Below are positions 22,787-34,910 of a DNA stretch of 64,000 nt, piece after piece (the first letter of the stretch is position 1; every line of letters starts with the position of its first letter). The notes under the pieces are model-generated. The model worked only from the letters and a program-made list of their open reading frames with translations, made no database searches and had not been told where the DNA came from. The position numbers were made by a program, and so were the translations under genes. This DNA is from Stromatinia cepivora (lineage: Eukaryota > Ascomycota > Leotiomycetes > Helotiales > Sclerotiniaceae). The stretch spans positions 1 to 64,000 of the forward strand of contig RCTD01000016.1 in the NCBI GenBank assembly GCA_014898415.1, in the 5' to 3' direction.

Positions 22787-25637
22787 GCGTACATGATATT
22801 TTGTTAGAATTCGTATGTTAGCAATATGAGCTTTTGACGTTGATTTGGAGGAGCCTCTAGCATGATATTTCGGATCTTCTATCGATCTTGGAATTATAGT
22901 GTTGGGGTTGAAACTTAAGAAATGCTATTTCTGGAGCCAAAAAAAAAGTACCAGCTGGCTTTTCATGAAAGAATTGACTGTGCCATCGCATCGTCAGCGG
23001 GAATCGTTTCTTGACTCATCACGGTCCAACGTCATGAAACTCTTGTTTTTGTTCCAGTCAAGTACCTAGTACTGACTGTGGGAAAATCCAACGTCAAATC
23101 GAATCTTACACACATCTGATCTTTGTCCTCCCTACATATTTTTAATTCATCGCATTCTTGTTTGTGTCGGTCTTACTTGGCTATTTTAACTCTCGTTCCA
23201 AGTGGCTTCGCAGAATATTTTACATACTTTTAATACCGGGCAAACTTGTCATTTGATATCACGAGTGGGATACATATATCTATGGGCTCTTTGCCTTAAA
23301 TGGCAGGACTGTAGCCTGATCCGCCGGAGTGTGGCAATGCTCAAAATCAAGTCAATTTTTTACGAATTCGAATCGCCTTTCTTGTCAATCTGCTATCCTT
23401 AGAGTTGGAAGAATAAATGAAAATCAGACTCCTCATTTCAATCAATATCAATCACTATATTTTGTTATTGACTAAAAAATCTGCGCCCCATCTCTTCATC
23501 AACATTGTTGGTCCTTCGAACCGCCAATCACAATTGAATGGCTCATTGATGAAATATATTATGTTAGTTTTCATCTCCATTTCCAACTGTAGGACTATCT
23601 GGGCGCTTCGAGTATGCAATTCTTAGCCAGACTAGCCGTGCCATTCCAACATGTTGGTGATGAAAATCCATCGACCCACATCACGATGAAGGCTGAACTA
23701 ATTCTCCCTTTACCAATTAAACAAACTCCAACCAAGCCACCACAATTCTCCCGATACTTCCACTTTCAAATTCCCACGTGGAGTTTCGGGTGAGATGATT
23801 GGAGAATATTTCTTGGTGTAATTAAGATTTTAATTGGCTCGTGGAAAATCTTTACATTGCTTATGTGATATCTTACCTAATAGTTGATATTATATTATAT
23901 TTTTACAAGCGCAGATTTACTAAGTAGGTAAGTTCTTTTTGAAAATTTGCCGAATTTTTTGTAGTGGGGTATTGGTTGTAAGAATTATTTGATTATTGAT
24001 TATTCGGTGGGAATTGGAGAGATGTGTATGTGATGATATATTAGGATATTAGGGGCTGAGAGATTGATTTGAGACTTTGGTGATTTTTGTGTTTTGAGGG
24101 AAGGGAAGTGTAGTGAGGTGAGCTCGAGGTGGTGGTTATGCTTTGGAATTTTATTATATTAATGTGCTGGTTTATGAGGGGATGTTGTTATCGGGGGATA
24201 ACTAGACAATGTGATACTTTTTGGATACCGGTTTATCGAATCTGGATAGAAGTTTATATCGACCAATCTAAGAAGCGGTTGATTTTTGCGAGGTGAGGTT
24301 CTAGAATACTCGATTATGAGGGGAAATTGGTGCACCTACCTAGATCATGATGTATCACAATTTAATATTTATTTCATTCTAGTTATAAGTTTTTATTCTA
24401 GATGTTGTCAATATTAACAATACCCCAATAATCCAACTGATCATACATAACCATTAAAGCGTCAATATCCAACCTAGCCCAGCCCCAAGCAAGAAATCTA
24501 GCACTCCTATTCCTCAACTCTCAGCTCCAAATCCCTATCTCGATCCCTAATCCTCAGATTTCCACTCTAATGATAGACCCCTCAAAAAGCGAACTTATTA
24601 AGCCTCTTCTCCTATTCGAAATATAAATCGATTTTTCATTCATGGTTATTGTTATCGTGATTGGATTTTTGGTTTGTTATGCGGTGGGGGAGGTGGATTT
24701 AGATTTAGATTCTTGATGATTGTAGAAGGGGGGGAGAGCGGATTGGGGAGGTGGAGATGGAGATGGTTGTTTTTGATGCTTTTGATGCTGGAGAGGAGAT
24801 GGCTGTTAGAGTGTGTGAGGAGATTTGAGGAAGGGGGGGAGGGAGGGGAATGGAAATAATTTTGGATGTCGGGCGAGGGGTGGAAGTTGGGGTGGGAGTG
24901 GGAGTAGTGTGAGGAGTAGCAAAGGGATAATATAAATACATGGTTTGTGGTTTGCAAGGAATATATGATGATTTCAATGGATAGATAGATTGGAAGTTAA
25001 ATATATAAAAAGTATCTCCTAGTAAAAAAGATAAAAATTAAAAAATATCTTAATTCCTATATCATAATTCGATACCAGATTTTATATCATGTTATACTTA
25101 TTTGGATAATTATAAGATCTTCCGAAATAACATGAGTAACTCTTATCCTTCACTCTATCTCTCACAGATATATATATATATATCCATACCTTCGTATCTC
25201 CCGCTGCACACTAGTCTCGAGTCTCGAGTCTGAGATAATCATGATGTTTCGATTATTCGTCAAGTTAATCTGATTTAATCATCTTTTTATCTTTTGAAAT
25301 ATATATTACAAATCCGTATCTCGTCATGTAGTTTTTCTTGAAAAATTCGTTGAGATGAATGTCTACTCGTATTGTTTTTTGTTTTTTTGTTTTTTGTTTT
25401 GGTGCTGTGTTTGTATATGTATATGTATTTTACCCTTTGAAAGTTTATATAGATGGCTGATGGTAGAGAGATTCTAGTTAGTGGTATGGTGGTAGACAGG
25501 TATTGGAGGAGGTTTGGAAGGAGATGGATAGGTTTGGGGATGTTGGGTGGGTAGGTGTATATGTGGGTTTTTGGGTTTGGGTTTGGGATGTATTTGGAAT
25601 GTATTTGGGATGTGGTGTATGATATAATGTTATTATA

Positions 25638-25721
25638 GGAATATAAAGAGGAATATAAAGAGGAATATAAAGAGGAATATAAAGAGGAATATAAAGAGGA
25701 ATATAAAGAGGAATATAAAGA
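25638..25721 (+). repeat. 12-bp tandem repeat, 7 copies
   Basis: Seven perfect head-to-tail copies of GGAATATAAAGA, followed by a decayed eighth start (GAAAT). A minisatellite in the gene-poor interval, likely to vary between strains. Confidence 0.95.
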
Positions 25722-27329
25722 GAAATCCTTCCCTTCCTTCAGAGTGAGTCTTCTGAAGCAAATATTAGATGCAGATGAGAAAATAAATAGTATATCTTGC
25801 GTATATTTTTGGTGTACACAGGATTACATTCCAGCTGTTCTAATACTGATAATTAATGGTATATTCGCAGCGTGCTTAAACTCCTTTCCTCTTTTCCTTG
25901 ACTAAAAGATAGGAGTGAGTTTTCTGATTTAAAGAAGAAAAAATAAAATAAAACCTTGTCAGAAAATAGGAAAATGTAGATTGATTAAGAAAAAAAAGGG
26001 AGAACCAGATTTCATGATAGAATTTAATTGAATTCACATTAGATCCAAAAATGAATTATATGATTTTTATTATATTTTTCCCTTAAAAGTATAAAAATAA
26101 ATACGATTTTTCTGAAGAAAAGAAGAGAAAGAATAAATGAAAAATCGACAGAATATAGTAATTTTTCCTTGGGTTCAGGAGAGGAGGAGAGGAGGAGAGG
26201 AGAAGAGGATGGAAGTTTGAATAACACTGCATGTAGAAAATTGCTTGGATTCTTCTTGATGATGAACATCTGAGTAATGGGGGAATAGCCGATGATATCG
26301 AAGAGATTCTTGAAATGGTTTACATAGGCTGCCAAAATTGAAGTTCTGAGTGGAAGCAGCGAATAATTTGGGACGCAGGCCTCTGGATAGCACGACATGT
26401 CATCTGCATTTGAATAGTTCGACGCAAATGAGGAGGCTGATTAGATTCCTAACATAAAACCGAGTTAGCTTAATCGTTATCATCATCTCTCTATTTGAAT
26501 GAGCAGGAGCTGCTACTACGTTACACGAGGATAAATGGATGAAGTCTAATGTAGCTAGAGTAGTTGAGAGAAAATATGCACACTTTCGCTGCTAAATCCT
26601 TTCCTATTACTGCAACGAGAAGATTCAGAGTTTCATGAAACATGCTGTATGTTTTGAATCCATATGTGACCTATTCGCATATATAGATGCCTTGCGAATA
26701 GCCTCACCTCAGCCAACCATGGTCTTTTAACATATAAGATTCTCCTCTTTTGATTCTCTTTTAGGAGTTATTATTGAACTCTAGCAAATACGACCACAAG
26801 TTTCAATAGGTCTTGTCGTCCTAGACTCAGTGTTCGGATTGAAGAGATTGTGGGCCAACTGAACGAGATCTCAAACTACCTACATATTAGCATAAAACTT
26901 CCAACTTCGGGTTCAAAAATTAGATATTCTCGTCTGATAAATAGAGATGACTACCAGAATATGTTTATTGATGGGTCATCTCGCCATCGAGAACTACATC
27001 TTAAGCACTTAATGAGCATAAAACAAAACTAATCGATAAATCAAGATTAATATGTACAGAAATAAGAAAGAAATGACCTATACATCCATCCGATGATGAA
27101 AGTCAGGTACAGATCACGTGTGATCCCTACAAAACAGACCAACACGCATGGATGCAACCGAAAATAACTTCATCTCCGTCCTACCCTCCCTCATACAGTC
27201 AAACTTTTCCTAAAGTGAATGACACCACTACCGACGCTAATTCGATAAACATACTATTTTAAACAAGTAGACGTTGCACCGAATCTGGCGGAAAGCAGAA
27301 GAAAAAATCAGACAGTGAGGGGCTGCATG

Positions 27330-27665
27330 TCAGAACTTTCCGCAGTACGGGGGCAATGCATATACTAATGCATGCATGTACCTGGGAATCCACGTTGAGA
27401 CTAGAGATATTGTAAGCATTCTAAATTTTGATGAATTCCAGCCTTCCGGGTACTCATGTTTTGCTATTATTCGATGTTTGAGATGTGAGAACTCTGATGA
27501 AGGGGGCAAACACGATCGGTCATCTATTGGAGCCACAAAGCATGAATCTATCTGAACTAATTTCGAGTCAGCCCACTGAACCTTAACTCCTACACCGTAT
27601 GTACGGATGTTTTTCCTCAAATAGATATTTTGTGGTATTTTATGTGGAACATTTTCATTGTTCAT
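27330..27665 (-). CDS. possible small uncharacterised ORF
   Basis: 111-residue ORF from the ATG at 27665 with protein-like composition (YLRKNIRTYGVGVKVQWADS, then EYPEGWNSSKFRMLTI). A GT donor (AG|GTACATG near 27383) could end the exon earlier. No family, no signal peptide and no upstream exon recognised. It may be a lone exon or a remnant. Confidence 0.25.
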   Translation of the reverse strand: MNNENVPHKIPQNIYLRKNIRTYGVGVKVQWADSKLVQIDSCFVAPIDDRSCLPPSSEFSHLKHRIIAKHEYPEGWNSSKFRMLTISLVSTWIPRYMHALVYALPPYCGKF

Positions 27666-28018
27666 TGTCAAGGTGGCGGCTTTGGTGGGGTCTTTTTCTA
27701 AACGGTGGCTTAAAACCCGACAACCTCGGCATGATTAGAAACTGATGTATCCATATTCTTCAGACAAAAAGATTACTAATACACATAAATTCAAGACCCA
27801 ACTCTCATCCACGCAATCAGGGACGGAGATGGTGATTCTATGGAGAAGATGTCCTTGAAGGCAGCGAATAAAAAGAAGAATATGATACTAGTATATCTCC
27901 GAAATGTAGGTAGTTGTGAGAATGTTCTACAAGAATGCATGGGTTGAGCTTGGATAAAGAAGATATTTACTAGCAATCGTCATACCCAAGGAATTTTCAC
28001 TTACAAAGACCCGTTCAC

Positions 28019-28030
28019 ATATATATATCT
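28019..28030 (+). promoter_or_regulatory. TATA-like element of the oxidoreductase gene
   Basis: ATATATATATCT about 95 bp upstream of the ATG at 28124, followed by a CT/CA-rich leader typical of a fungal 5' UTR. Confidence 0.4.
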
Positions 28031-28123
28031 CTCACATACAATCCCTCATTGCTACACTCCAACGATTCCTCTCAAACATCTTCACTCTACTACATAAACA
28101 ATATATCAATAAAAACCGCAAAT

Positions 28124-29292
28124 ATGGTTCAAAACAAAGGTCTTATCTTCAAGCAAATTCCTCAAGGATTTCCTGTTCCAGGAAAGGACTTGGTAGTTGA
28201 GACACGCGAATTTGATATCGAGCAAGCACCACCGGCTGGAGGTATCACCACTAAGAACTTATATGCCTCCTTCGATCCTTATCAACGTGGACTCATGAGA
28301 TCTTCAGAGATCAAGTCTTATTTCCCAGCATATCCATTGGAAAAACCTATCACCAACAGCACCATTGCCAAAGTTATCAAATCCGATAACCCCAAATTCC
28401 AACCAGGAGATCTCATCACTGGTCACATGTCGATTGAAGAGTACTCTGCTCTTCCAAAAGGATATGTAGATCTCGCCAAAAAGATTGAGAACCCGCACAA
28501 CCTTGATGTAAAGCATTTCCTTGGAGCATTGGGCAGTAAGTTACTTCAATCACCGTTGCAACCACTGGCACAAATATACTGATCACTTTTTTATTCAGTG
28601 CCCGGATTGACCGCCTACTCCTCTTTGTATGAAATTGGCAAGCCAGTTAAAGGCGAAACCATCTTCATCTCTTCCGCATCCGGAGCCGTTGGAGCACTCG
28701 TTGGACAACTTGCCAAGCACGAAGGCCTCAAGGTTATTGGATCCGTTGGTTCGGACGAAAAATTGGACTACATCATCAATGAATTGAAATTCGATGGAGG
28801 CTTCAATTATAAAACCGAGAAACCAGCAGATGCTCTCAAACGTCTCGCACCAAATGGTATCGATATCTACTACGAGAATGTCGGAGGAGAACAATTAGAA
28901 GCGGCTATCAATGCCATGAACGATTTTGGCCGAATCGTCGCTTGTGGTATGATTAGCGAGTACAATAAATCGGACGACGAGAAATATCCCATCAAGAATT
29001 TGATGAGCATCGTGGCAAAGAGAATCACTATGAGAGGTTTCATTGTTGGTGATGCGAATATGGGCCCATTATACGTTAAGCCAAGAGATGAGAATGTTTC
29101 CAAGTGGTTAGCGGATGGAAGCTTCAAGGCTACTTTGTCTGTTACTGAAGGTATTGATAATGGTCCAGAGGGATTTATTGGTATGCTTCAAGGAAAGAAC
29201 TTTGGAAAGGCGGTTCTTAAGATTGCGGATGTCGAGGTGAGTTTTATTTATTGATTTGATGTTGGGGTCCGGTGCTAACTGATTTATAGTAA
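28124..29292 (+). CDS. NADP-dependent MDR oxidoreductase (PTGR/CurA-like)
   Basis: Zinc-independent medium-chain dehydrogenase/reductase of the leukotriene-B4-12-hydroxydehydrogenase (prostaglandin reductase, double-bond reductase) type, expected to reduce enones with NADPH in the cytosol. Exons 28124-28535 and 28599-29236, plus a terminal exon of just TAA at 29290-29292; 350 residues. Family marks are YASFDPYQRG, the Rossmann glycine motif SSASGAVGALVGQLAK, the family-typical YYENVGGEQ and DFGRIVACGMIS. The first intron has GTAAGT/TTCAG. At the 3' end the frame meets GTGAGT at 29237, a TGCTAAC branch and TATAG at 29289, so splicing brings in a stop immediately. Without splicing the protein gains SFIY after a valine. 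Substrate is unknown. Confidence 0.88.
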
Positions 29293-30067
29293 AATATGTA
29301 TATTTTTGGATACTAGAAGAGAGCTGAAATTGTAATATAAGAAATAATGTACCACAATATGATTCTTAGGAATTTCTCAATTTTCTAAAATATTGTTCCA
29401 CGTGAGAGAAAGCCAGTGCTCGTGAAGTTTCCAGGAAGCTGTTCTTTCTTTTGAATAAGTATTCATTCAAATCCATAGTCTTGCCAAACCACATCACATC
29501 TAACCTCAGCAATTAGCTGCATTACGATACTGAACCTATAACACAAAACTATTTACATCAAAATTGCAGCATTTACTATTCCAGCATTTACTATTCCCAA
29601 AAGTTCTAAGGAGAAAGTATCAGCAATGAAGTCGATTAGTTTCCATCGACTGCCTACTGCACGCCGCTGCTAGAAATATAGACACAACATTTTATCTCCT
29701 ACTACAAATCCCAATTCACAGACTTCAATACCTTTACTGCATTGTTACATCCGACAGTGGTTATTAATTTTCATGAATATTGCAATAATATGATATGTTT
29801 TGATTGAAATATCCTTCGAATCCAGGGCCAAGGCGAAGTCATGAGTTCACGATACAAAAATCCAGGTACAAATTCTCACCGCTCGGACTACTCAATCCCC
29901 ACAACCCTATCTATCCACTTAGCATCGGTACTTGACTAGGTACTTACTCATGCTCGGTTTCCTGCGTTATTCATTCACTCACAAATCAGTATTTTGGAAA
30001 AATGGTGAAAATTGGCAAAAATACAAAATTAAATGAATATCCGTGGATGGGTGTGTGAATCAATAAA
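29293..30067. other. intergenic, no gene seen
   Basis: AT-rich interval between the oxidoreductase and the tRNA gene; a short direct repeat (AGCATTTACTATTCC, twice near 29568-29598) is the only structure noted. Confidence 0.5.
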
Positions 30068-30139
30068 TGCCCGTTCTAGGAATCGAACCTAGGATCTCAT
30101 CATTACTAGTGATGCGCTTTACCGCTAAGCCAAACGGGC
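30068..30139 (-). tRNA. tRNA-Thr (AGU)
   Basis: 72-nt tRNA on the minus strand without intron. Acceptor stem GCCCGTT pairs with AACGGGC, discriminator A. The D arm is GCTT/AAGC with the AGCGGTA loop. The anticodon arm CATCA/TGATG has the loop CTAGTAA, giving anticodon AGT (AGU). The T arm CTAGG/CCTAG has loop TTCGATT. Internal A and B boxes (TGGCTTAGCGG and GGTTCGATTCC) are intact, and T-runs follow within about 60 bp downstream as a possible Pol III terminator. Confidence 0.96.
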
Positions 30140-31016
30140 GTTGGGATTGTTGATTATTGATGAGAATTGGGGGAATATTTGTGCATTATGGATTAAGGCA
30201 ATAGAGATATGTATTATGTGTGGTTGTGTGCTGTGTTGTGAGGGTCCACTATGTTAAGGGATGATGATGATTTATTTGATGGTTAAGTTGATATGTGGAT
30301 ACTTGGATTGAATTGAATGGATCCATTTTGAAATCATGCAATTTGCCTGTATCATTCACCCATCGATTACACATTTCCATCCTCGTTGATTAATCCCAAC
30401 TCGCAACATCAACCTTCGTCGTCCAGCCCTAAGTCACATAATGACTCCCATTATTCAGTCTCTGCAGTATTATGCATTTGGAGATCGATCCGTGCGGGCG
30501 ACCCAGTATATATCCCCATATCACCTTGAAAAATTCTGGTGGATACAAGTTGAAAGGATTTCGAAATACCGGATCGGTAGTTTGGTGTTTCTGTGTATCT
30601 ATTAGTTATAGTTATAGTTATTGGTTAATATGGGCTATTATCTGTTTGCATTTCTATGGGTAAGGTATTGCTTTGTTAGAATCTCACATGGTAAGACGGG
30701 GACGGGTGCCCAATACTGAGTCTCTGGAGAGTAAATTATATTAATGGTGTCTAGCCCTTTGGTAAATTGTAGATATTGAACAAGATGCTCCGAATGGCTA
30801 GTAACGTCTTTATCATTTGGTACTCCTGCGAGTGGTTCCTAGCTTTACCAGCCCCTCATGCCTCAATTTCCCGTGCCTCAGTTCCTTCTGCTTAGCAGCT
30901 CAACATGCTTCCTTGCTGCCGACTGTCCATAGTCTGTCCAAGAGATATTTTCCCCATTTCCATGTGTGCCTCAAACTAAGTTTACAATGACAGTTCATTG
31001 TCTTATCTGCTCAACT
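30140..31016. other. intergenic, no gene seen
   Basis: About 880 bp with no convincing ORF; the ORF at 30472-30663 has no family resemblance. Confidence 0.5.
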
Positions 31017-34000
31017 TTAAATCACTGGGGATTTCTGTTTCCCAGTACAGCAGACTCCAATCAATTTGCTTTCTGGAAGAAACTGGAACGGTCTTATCGA
31101 TTGGGATGACTCTAGTCCTCTTCTGATGATTGCCAGCTCGTTTTTCTTTACAAAAATGGGTTCGTCCTTGGCTGAGAGGTAAAATTGCATTTCGTCCGTT
31201 CGATGAATCCAATCAGTCGGGATGAGGAAATGGCGCTTGACATCAGGAGTCAACCAGAACTTCTCCATATTGAGGCTACAGACCCAAAGATCTGTTGCTA
31301 AGAAGAGCAAATTCGTACAGCTCAAACCGATGATATGGTAGATATATGGGCCAATATCTTGGAGGGAGGTAAATGCTTTAATGGTAGTGGAGTGGCGATC
31401 AGCAGTAGACGTGTCCCAACAGCGAAGTTGAGCAGGTGCTTGCCCAAAACGGCTTTTTGTTAGCGTAACCATAGCATATCGGCCTTCGACCGAATTAGTT
31501 ATTGTCGCAAGTGGCCCCGAAGAAGGGATATTAAGACTGATACCATCAGGACCTGAGAGTTCTTCCAGACTTTCCCATTCAAATATTCGCGCATGATCAG
31601 GATAAAATGCAATGAATGCGCCTGGTATTTGCGCATGGGTGTTGAGCTTGTAATCCTTCAAATTGTGGCCAGTAGTTACACGATGTTGAATCTCTCCACT
31701 ATCACTTTTCCATATGTACCTCGAACTGGCAGTAGTAAGATATTGTTTCCAGGGTTAAAAAGTAGCCCTGTAATAGCATCGGAAAAGCGATATTCGAAAA
31801 TAGTGTGTGATAGTAACCATTTGTCACTAGATCCTGTGAGATTTTGTATAAGCATACGACCAGATTCGTCCGCTGTTGCTAGAATGCTAGCAGTACCTCC
31901 CCACGCAATCTTATTTACTGAAATATTTGTAGCGTGTTTGTAGAGATATGTATCCTCGAGGCCATTGTGCGTATTGTATGCAGCTACAGAGCCATCCTGT
32001 CTACCAAAAAAGATCCCCTCTCCATTCGATTCTATTGCAACTGCTGTTATGTCGGGCTTTACACTTCCTTCAATCGTTCCCATAGTCTGGACTATTGCTT
32101 TTGCTGGTGCACTTGTATCGCTATTGTTACCATCACTTAGTGATTTCCTTACAAGAACAGCGGGTTCCCATACTCTGCAATGGGAACCCCGAATATCCAC
32201 AAAACGCAAGCCATCGCCACTAAATACTAGCGACCGAATACCTTCATCGTATGCGTTTATTCGATATATCGAAGATAGATTTGCATCTTCCGTGCCGTCG
32301 AATTCATAGAGCTGAACCGTGCCGAAAGAACTACCTGTCGTCAATGTTCTTCCATCAGGTGAACATGCCAATGTTTGGGCATGCACATCTGGTATACGAT
32401 GCTTGAGCTCAGTTGTTTTTGGGTCAAATACCACAAGCTCTCCATCGCCATAAGAGACAACCAGTAGATTGATATCGGGATTCGGATTGAAAGCCTTGGC
32501 CGATGCGTGATAGTAAGTACCACCAACGCTTTCCATGAGTCCTTGATCTCGAATAAGCTCACCACACAAAACGTCGTTGTATAAATCGAAAAGGAGTATA
32601 GGACTTGCTCTGGAGCTAATTGCTATCATCTCTAGGCCCGGTGAGATGAGAACCTCGGCTGGCGGCTGATAGATTGTTTTCATCCCATCATGGTGATTTT
32701 CATGCCAGAATATCCGATCTTTCTCCTTCTCTTTGAATATATCGAACTATGAAACGAAATTCTCTGATGTGCCACTATTAATCCATGACTTTCAGGGGTA
32801 AACCGCAGGGCCATTGTTCGACAACCGAGCTTGAATGAACACTTCATCTCGCCTGTTTCGAGATCCCAAATCCGTATCGAGCGTATTCCAGAGGAAGCAA
32901 GCAATTGATCTTTGGTCCCAAACGTGAGAAACTTCACTTTGTCTCCGTGATCAAAAGTACATTTGACTTGACTTGACGCAGTGTCATATACTAATATTCG
33001 GGCAGCAGATAACCGAACAGCAAACATATGTTCTCCGTGCGTAAGTGCGATGGCTTGTAAACCCTACCCCTTGTAATCAATTTGGGTCAAGCAATCGTCC
33101 CAAGTCTCCTTTGCCAAGCCTGTTACTTTCGAGCCGTGCTTCGGTTGACCATGTTTGGTGGCAATGATTGGTCGAGAAGGGCACATCGATGGAATGTAGC
33201 TATGAATTGACGAAGGCGATGCTAGAAGGATGTTTCGAAACTTGGTGCTGATACGAATAAGATCTGTGATCCATGCTTCCACTTCATGAAGACCCTCACC
33301 AATGGGAGGGAAATACTTTTGACAGCGATCGAGGTAAGCTCTCATGTTTTTGGCGGCACGACTTATATAGTTGACATTACCCATCCTTGCAAGTGTTTCA
33401 ATCCACCACAGAACTTTCGTATCAAGAGATGTACAGAGCTTTTGGAAAAGCTCGGCACGCGAAGATGGGGATCGATATAGATGCTCCGAGAAAAAAGTGT
33501 AAGCGTATTCAAGTAACGTAGCTTAATGATTCGCTGAAGATGTTGATAATTCAAATATTTTGACCCGAAAGGCTCTTAAATAATCTTTACTTAGTACGTC
33601 GAGGAACAGAGAAGCAAGTAGATAATGACCTTCTTTTCTGTCTACGAAAATTCGGAACAGAGGTCCTCTTGTAGTAAAAAGTCTTTGGCGCTTTGATGAA
33701 TTAGGTGTATATTTGATTGTTGATCAATGAAGACAAGCTGTCCGCAGATGGAGCTTATGTCTCTTCGTAGGTTGTTAACTGTGCTTTTGGAATCTAGCTT
33801 CAACGCGCATTGCATTTCAGTAACCGTCAAGGGTCGATATGGGCGAACAACTTATGTGAAGGTAGTCTTGGCAAGTTTTGCCTCTCTTCAATCTTTCGAC
33901 AAGTTCCTCAGGATTTTTGAATAGAATTCATTCATATCGGCTGGTATATCTAGGAGAACAGTCTCGATATCCTCTTCTGTGTAGATTTCCGAGACTTCTT

Positions 34001-34910
34001 GCATGACGAGTCGTACCCAAAGAAAAGATCCGGAAGACATAGTCAGTATCCGCTCAGTTAACTCCTGTTTTTCAAGCGTGTCTAGAGGAAGTTTGTCCAT
34101 ATAATTTTGCAAGAATAATTTAATATCCCCCATCGTATCTGAGGCAAATATTTCTTGGTTGATTAGACTTTTACCAGAGCTGAGAAATCCCTAATCTAGA
34201 GCCTGGCTGTGACGACTCGTAATGAAGATCCGGACCCGAGATCTGGAAGAATTAATGAGCTTGGCTAACATAAGAAGCAGAGCCTGGGAACGAGTGCACT
34301 CATCGAACGCATCGATGACCCAGTATTGGTACACCTTCATCGTAATCTGAAGGATCCCATTAACAAACAGTTTATTCCAAATTACAATTTCGTCATTGCT
34401 GTTGATAGTGATCCTATTTGACTCCATACTTAAAAGAAACTTGCGGATCTCAGGACTGGATAGTGCCATTTTGTGTGCAAGGGTACGTAGATAGACAATA
34501 GCCAACTGATGAATTAGCAGCAACTCCATCTTTAAAAAAGAAGTAGCTACATGCAAGATTGTTTTGTTCCAGATAGTCAATAACATGCCCAGCGAGAACG
34601 GGCTTCCCTGATGCAGGATTTCCGCTCAGCCAGAATACTGGAGGTGCATCAGAGGAAGGATCTTGCCAACAATCGAATGTTGGTCTCGAGATCAGCCACT
34701 TGCACGAGCCTTCGACTTTCGCATCACGGGCCATTATTCGATCATCTTCTGGAATATCATGGATGTATAATGGGCTATGAAAACGATGCCATTCGGCGGA
34801 TGTAGTCTCGACCTCAACTCCTGTGACTTCATTCAAAAATCAGTAAGATAAAAATATTCTGGTGATGATTCAACTTACCTTCTACTGTAGCATTATCGAC
34901 CGTTGGACTA
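31017..34910 (-). pseudogene. decayed NACHT-WD40 STAND/NLR gene
   Basis: Remains of a fungal NLR-type protein on the minus strand. From the 5' side there is an exon end near 34879-34910, an intron (34878 to about 34828), then EWHRFHSPLY and a NACHT P-loop reading WLSGNPASGKPVLAGH, where the Walker A Ser/Thr after Lys is Pro. A Walker B VIDAFDEC and ITSRHSQALD follow, then the winged-helix region, and WD40 blades such as IRSIRIWDLETGEM, TLACSPDGRTL and ATADESGRML. It is broken by in-frame stops at 34191 (TAG), 33888 (TGA), 33852 (TAA), 33523 (TAA) and 33064 (TAG). Frame changes occur near 34490 (tandem TAGA duplication 34488-34495), 33650, 32740 and 31665. The N-terminal effector domain is missing. 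The number of independent lesions makes sequencing error unlikely. Confidence 0.88.

Larger units (their letters stand above)
19849..28123. other. 8.3-kb gene-poor, AT-rich interval
   Basis: No gene that I can name. It contains A/T homopolymers, TA runs (about 25160-25175 and 21620), T-rich blocks (25374-25400), a 12-bp tandem array (25638-25721) and several short ORFs that look partly coding (listed separately: 20197-20505, 22078-22786, 27330-27665). It could hold promoters or a long non-coding transcript, or be a degraded region. Confidence 0.6.

Noticed and set aside
24652..24977. Minus-strand Pro/Ser-rich ORFs
   Set aside because: Overlap in two frames over a purine-rich tract; composition reflects the repeat rather than selection.
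26039..26398. 119-residue minus-strand ORF
   Set aside because: Includes a GGAGA microsatellite read as Ser/Pro and a Phe/Ile-rich tail from AT-rich DNA; no domain and no splice support.
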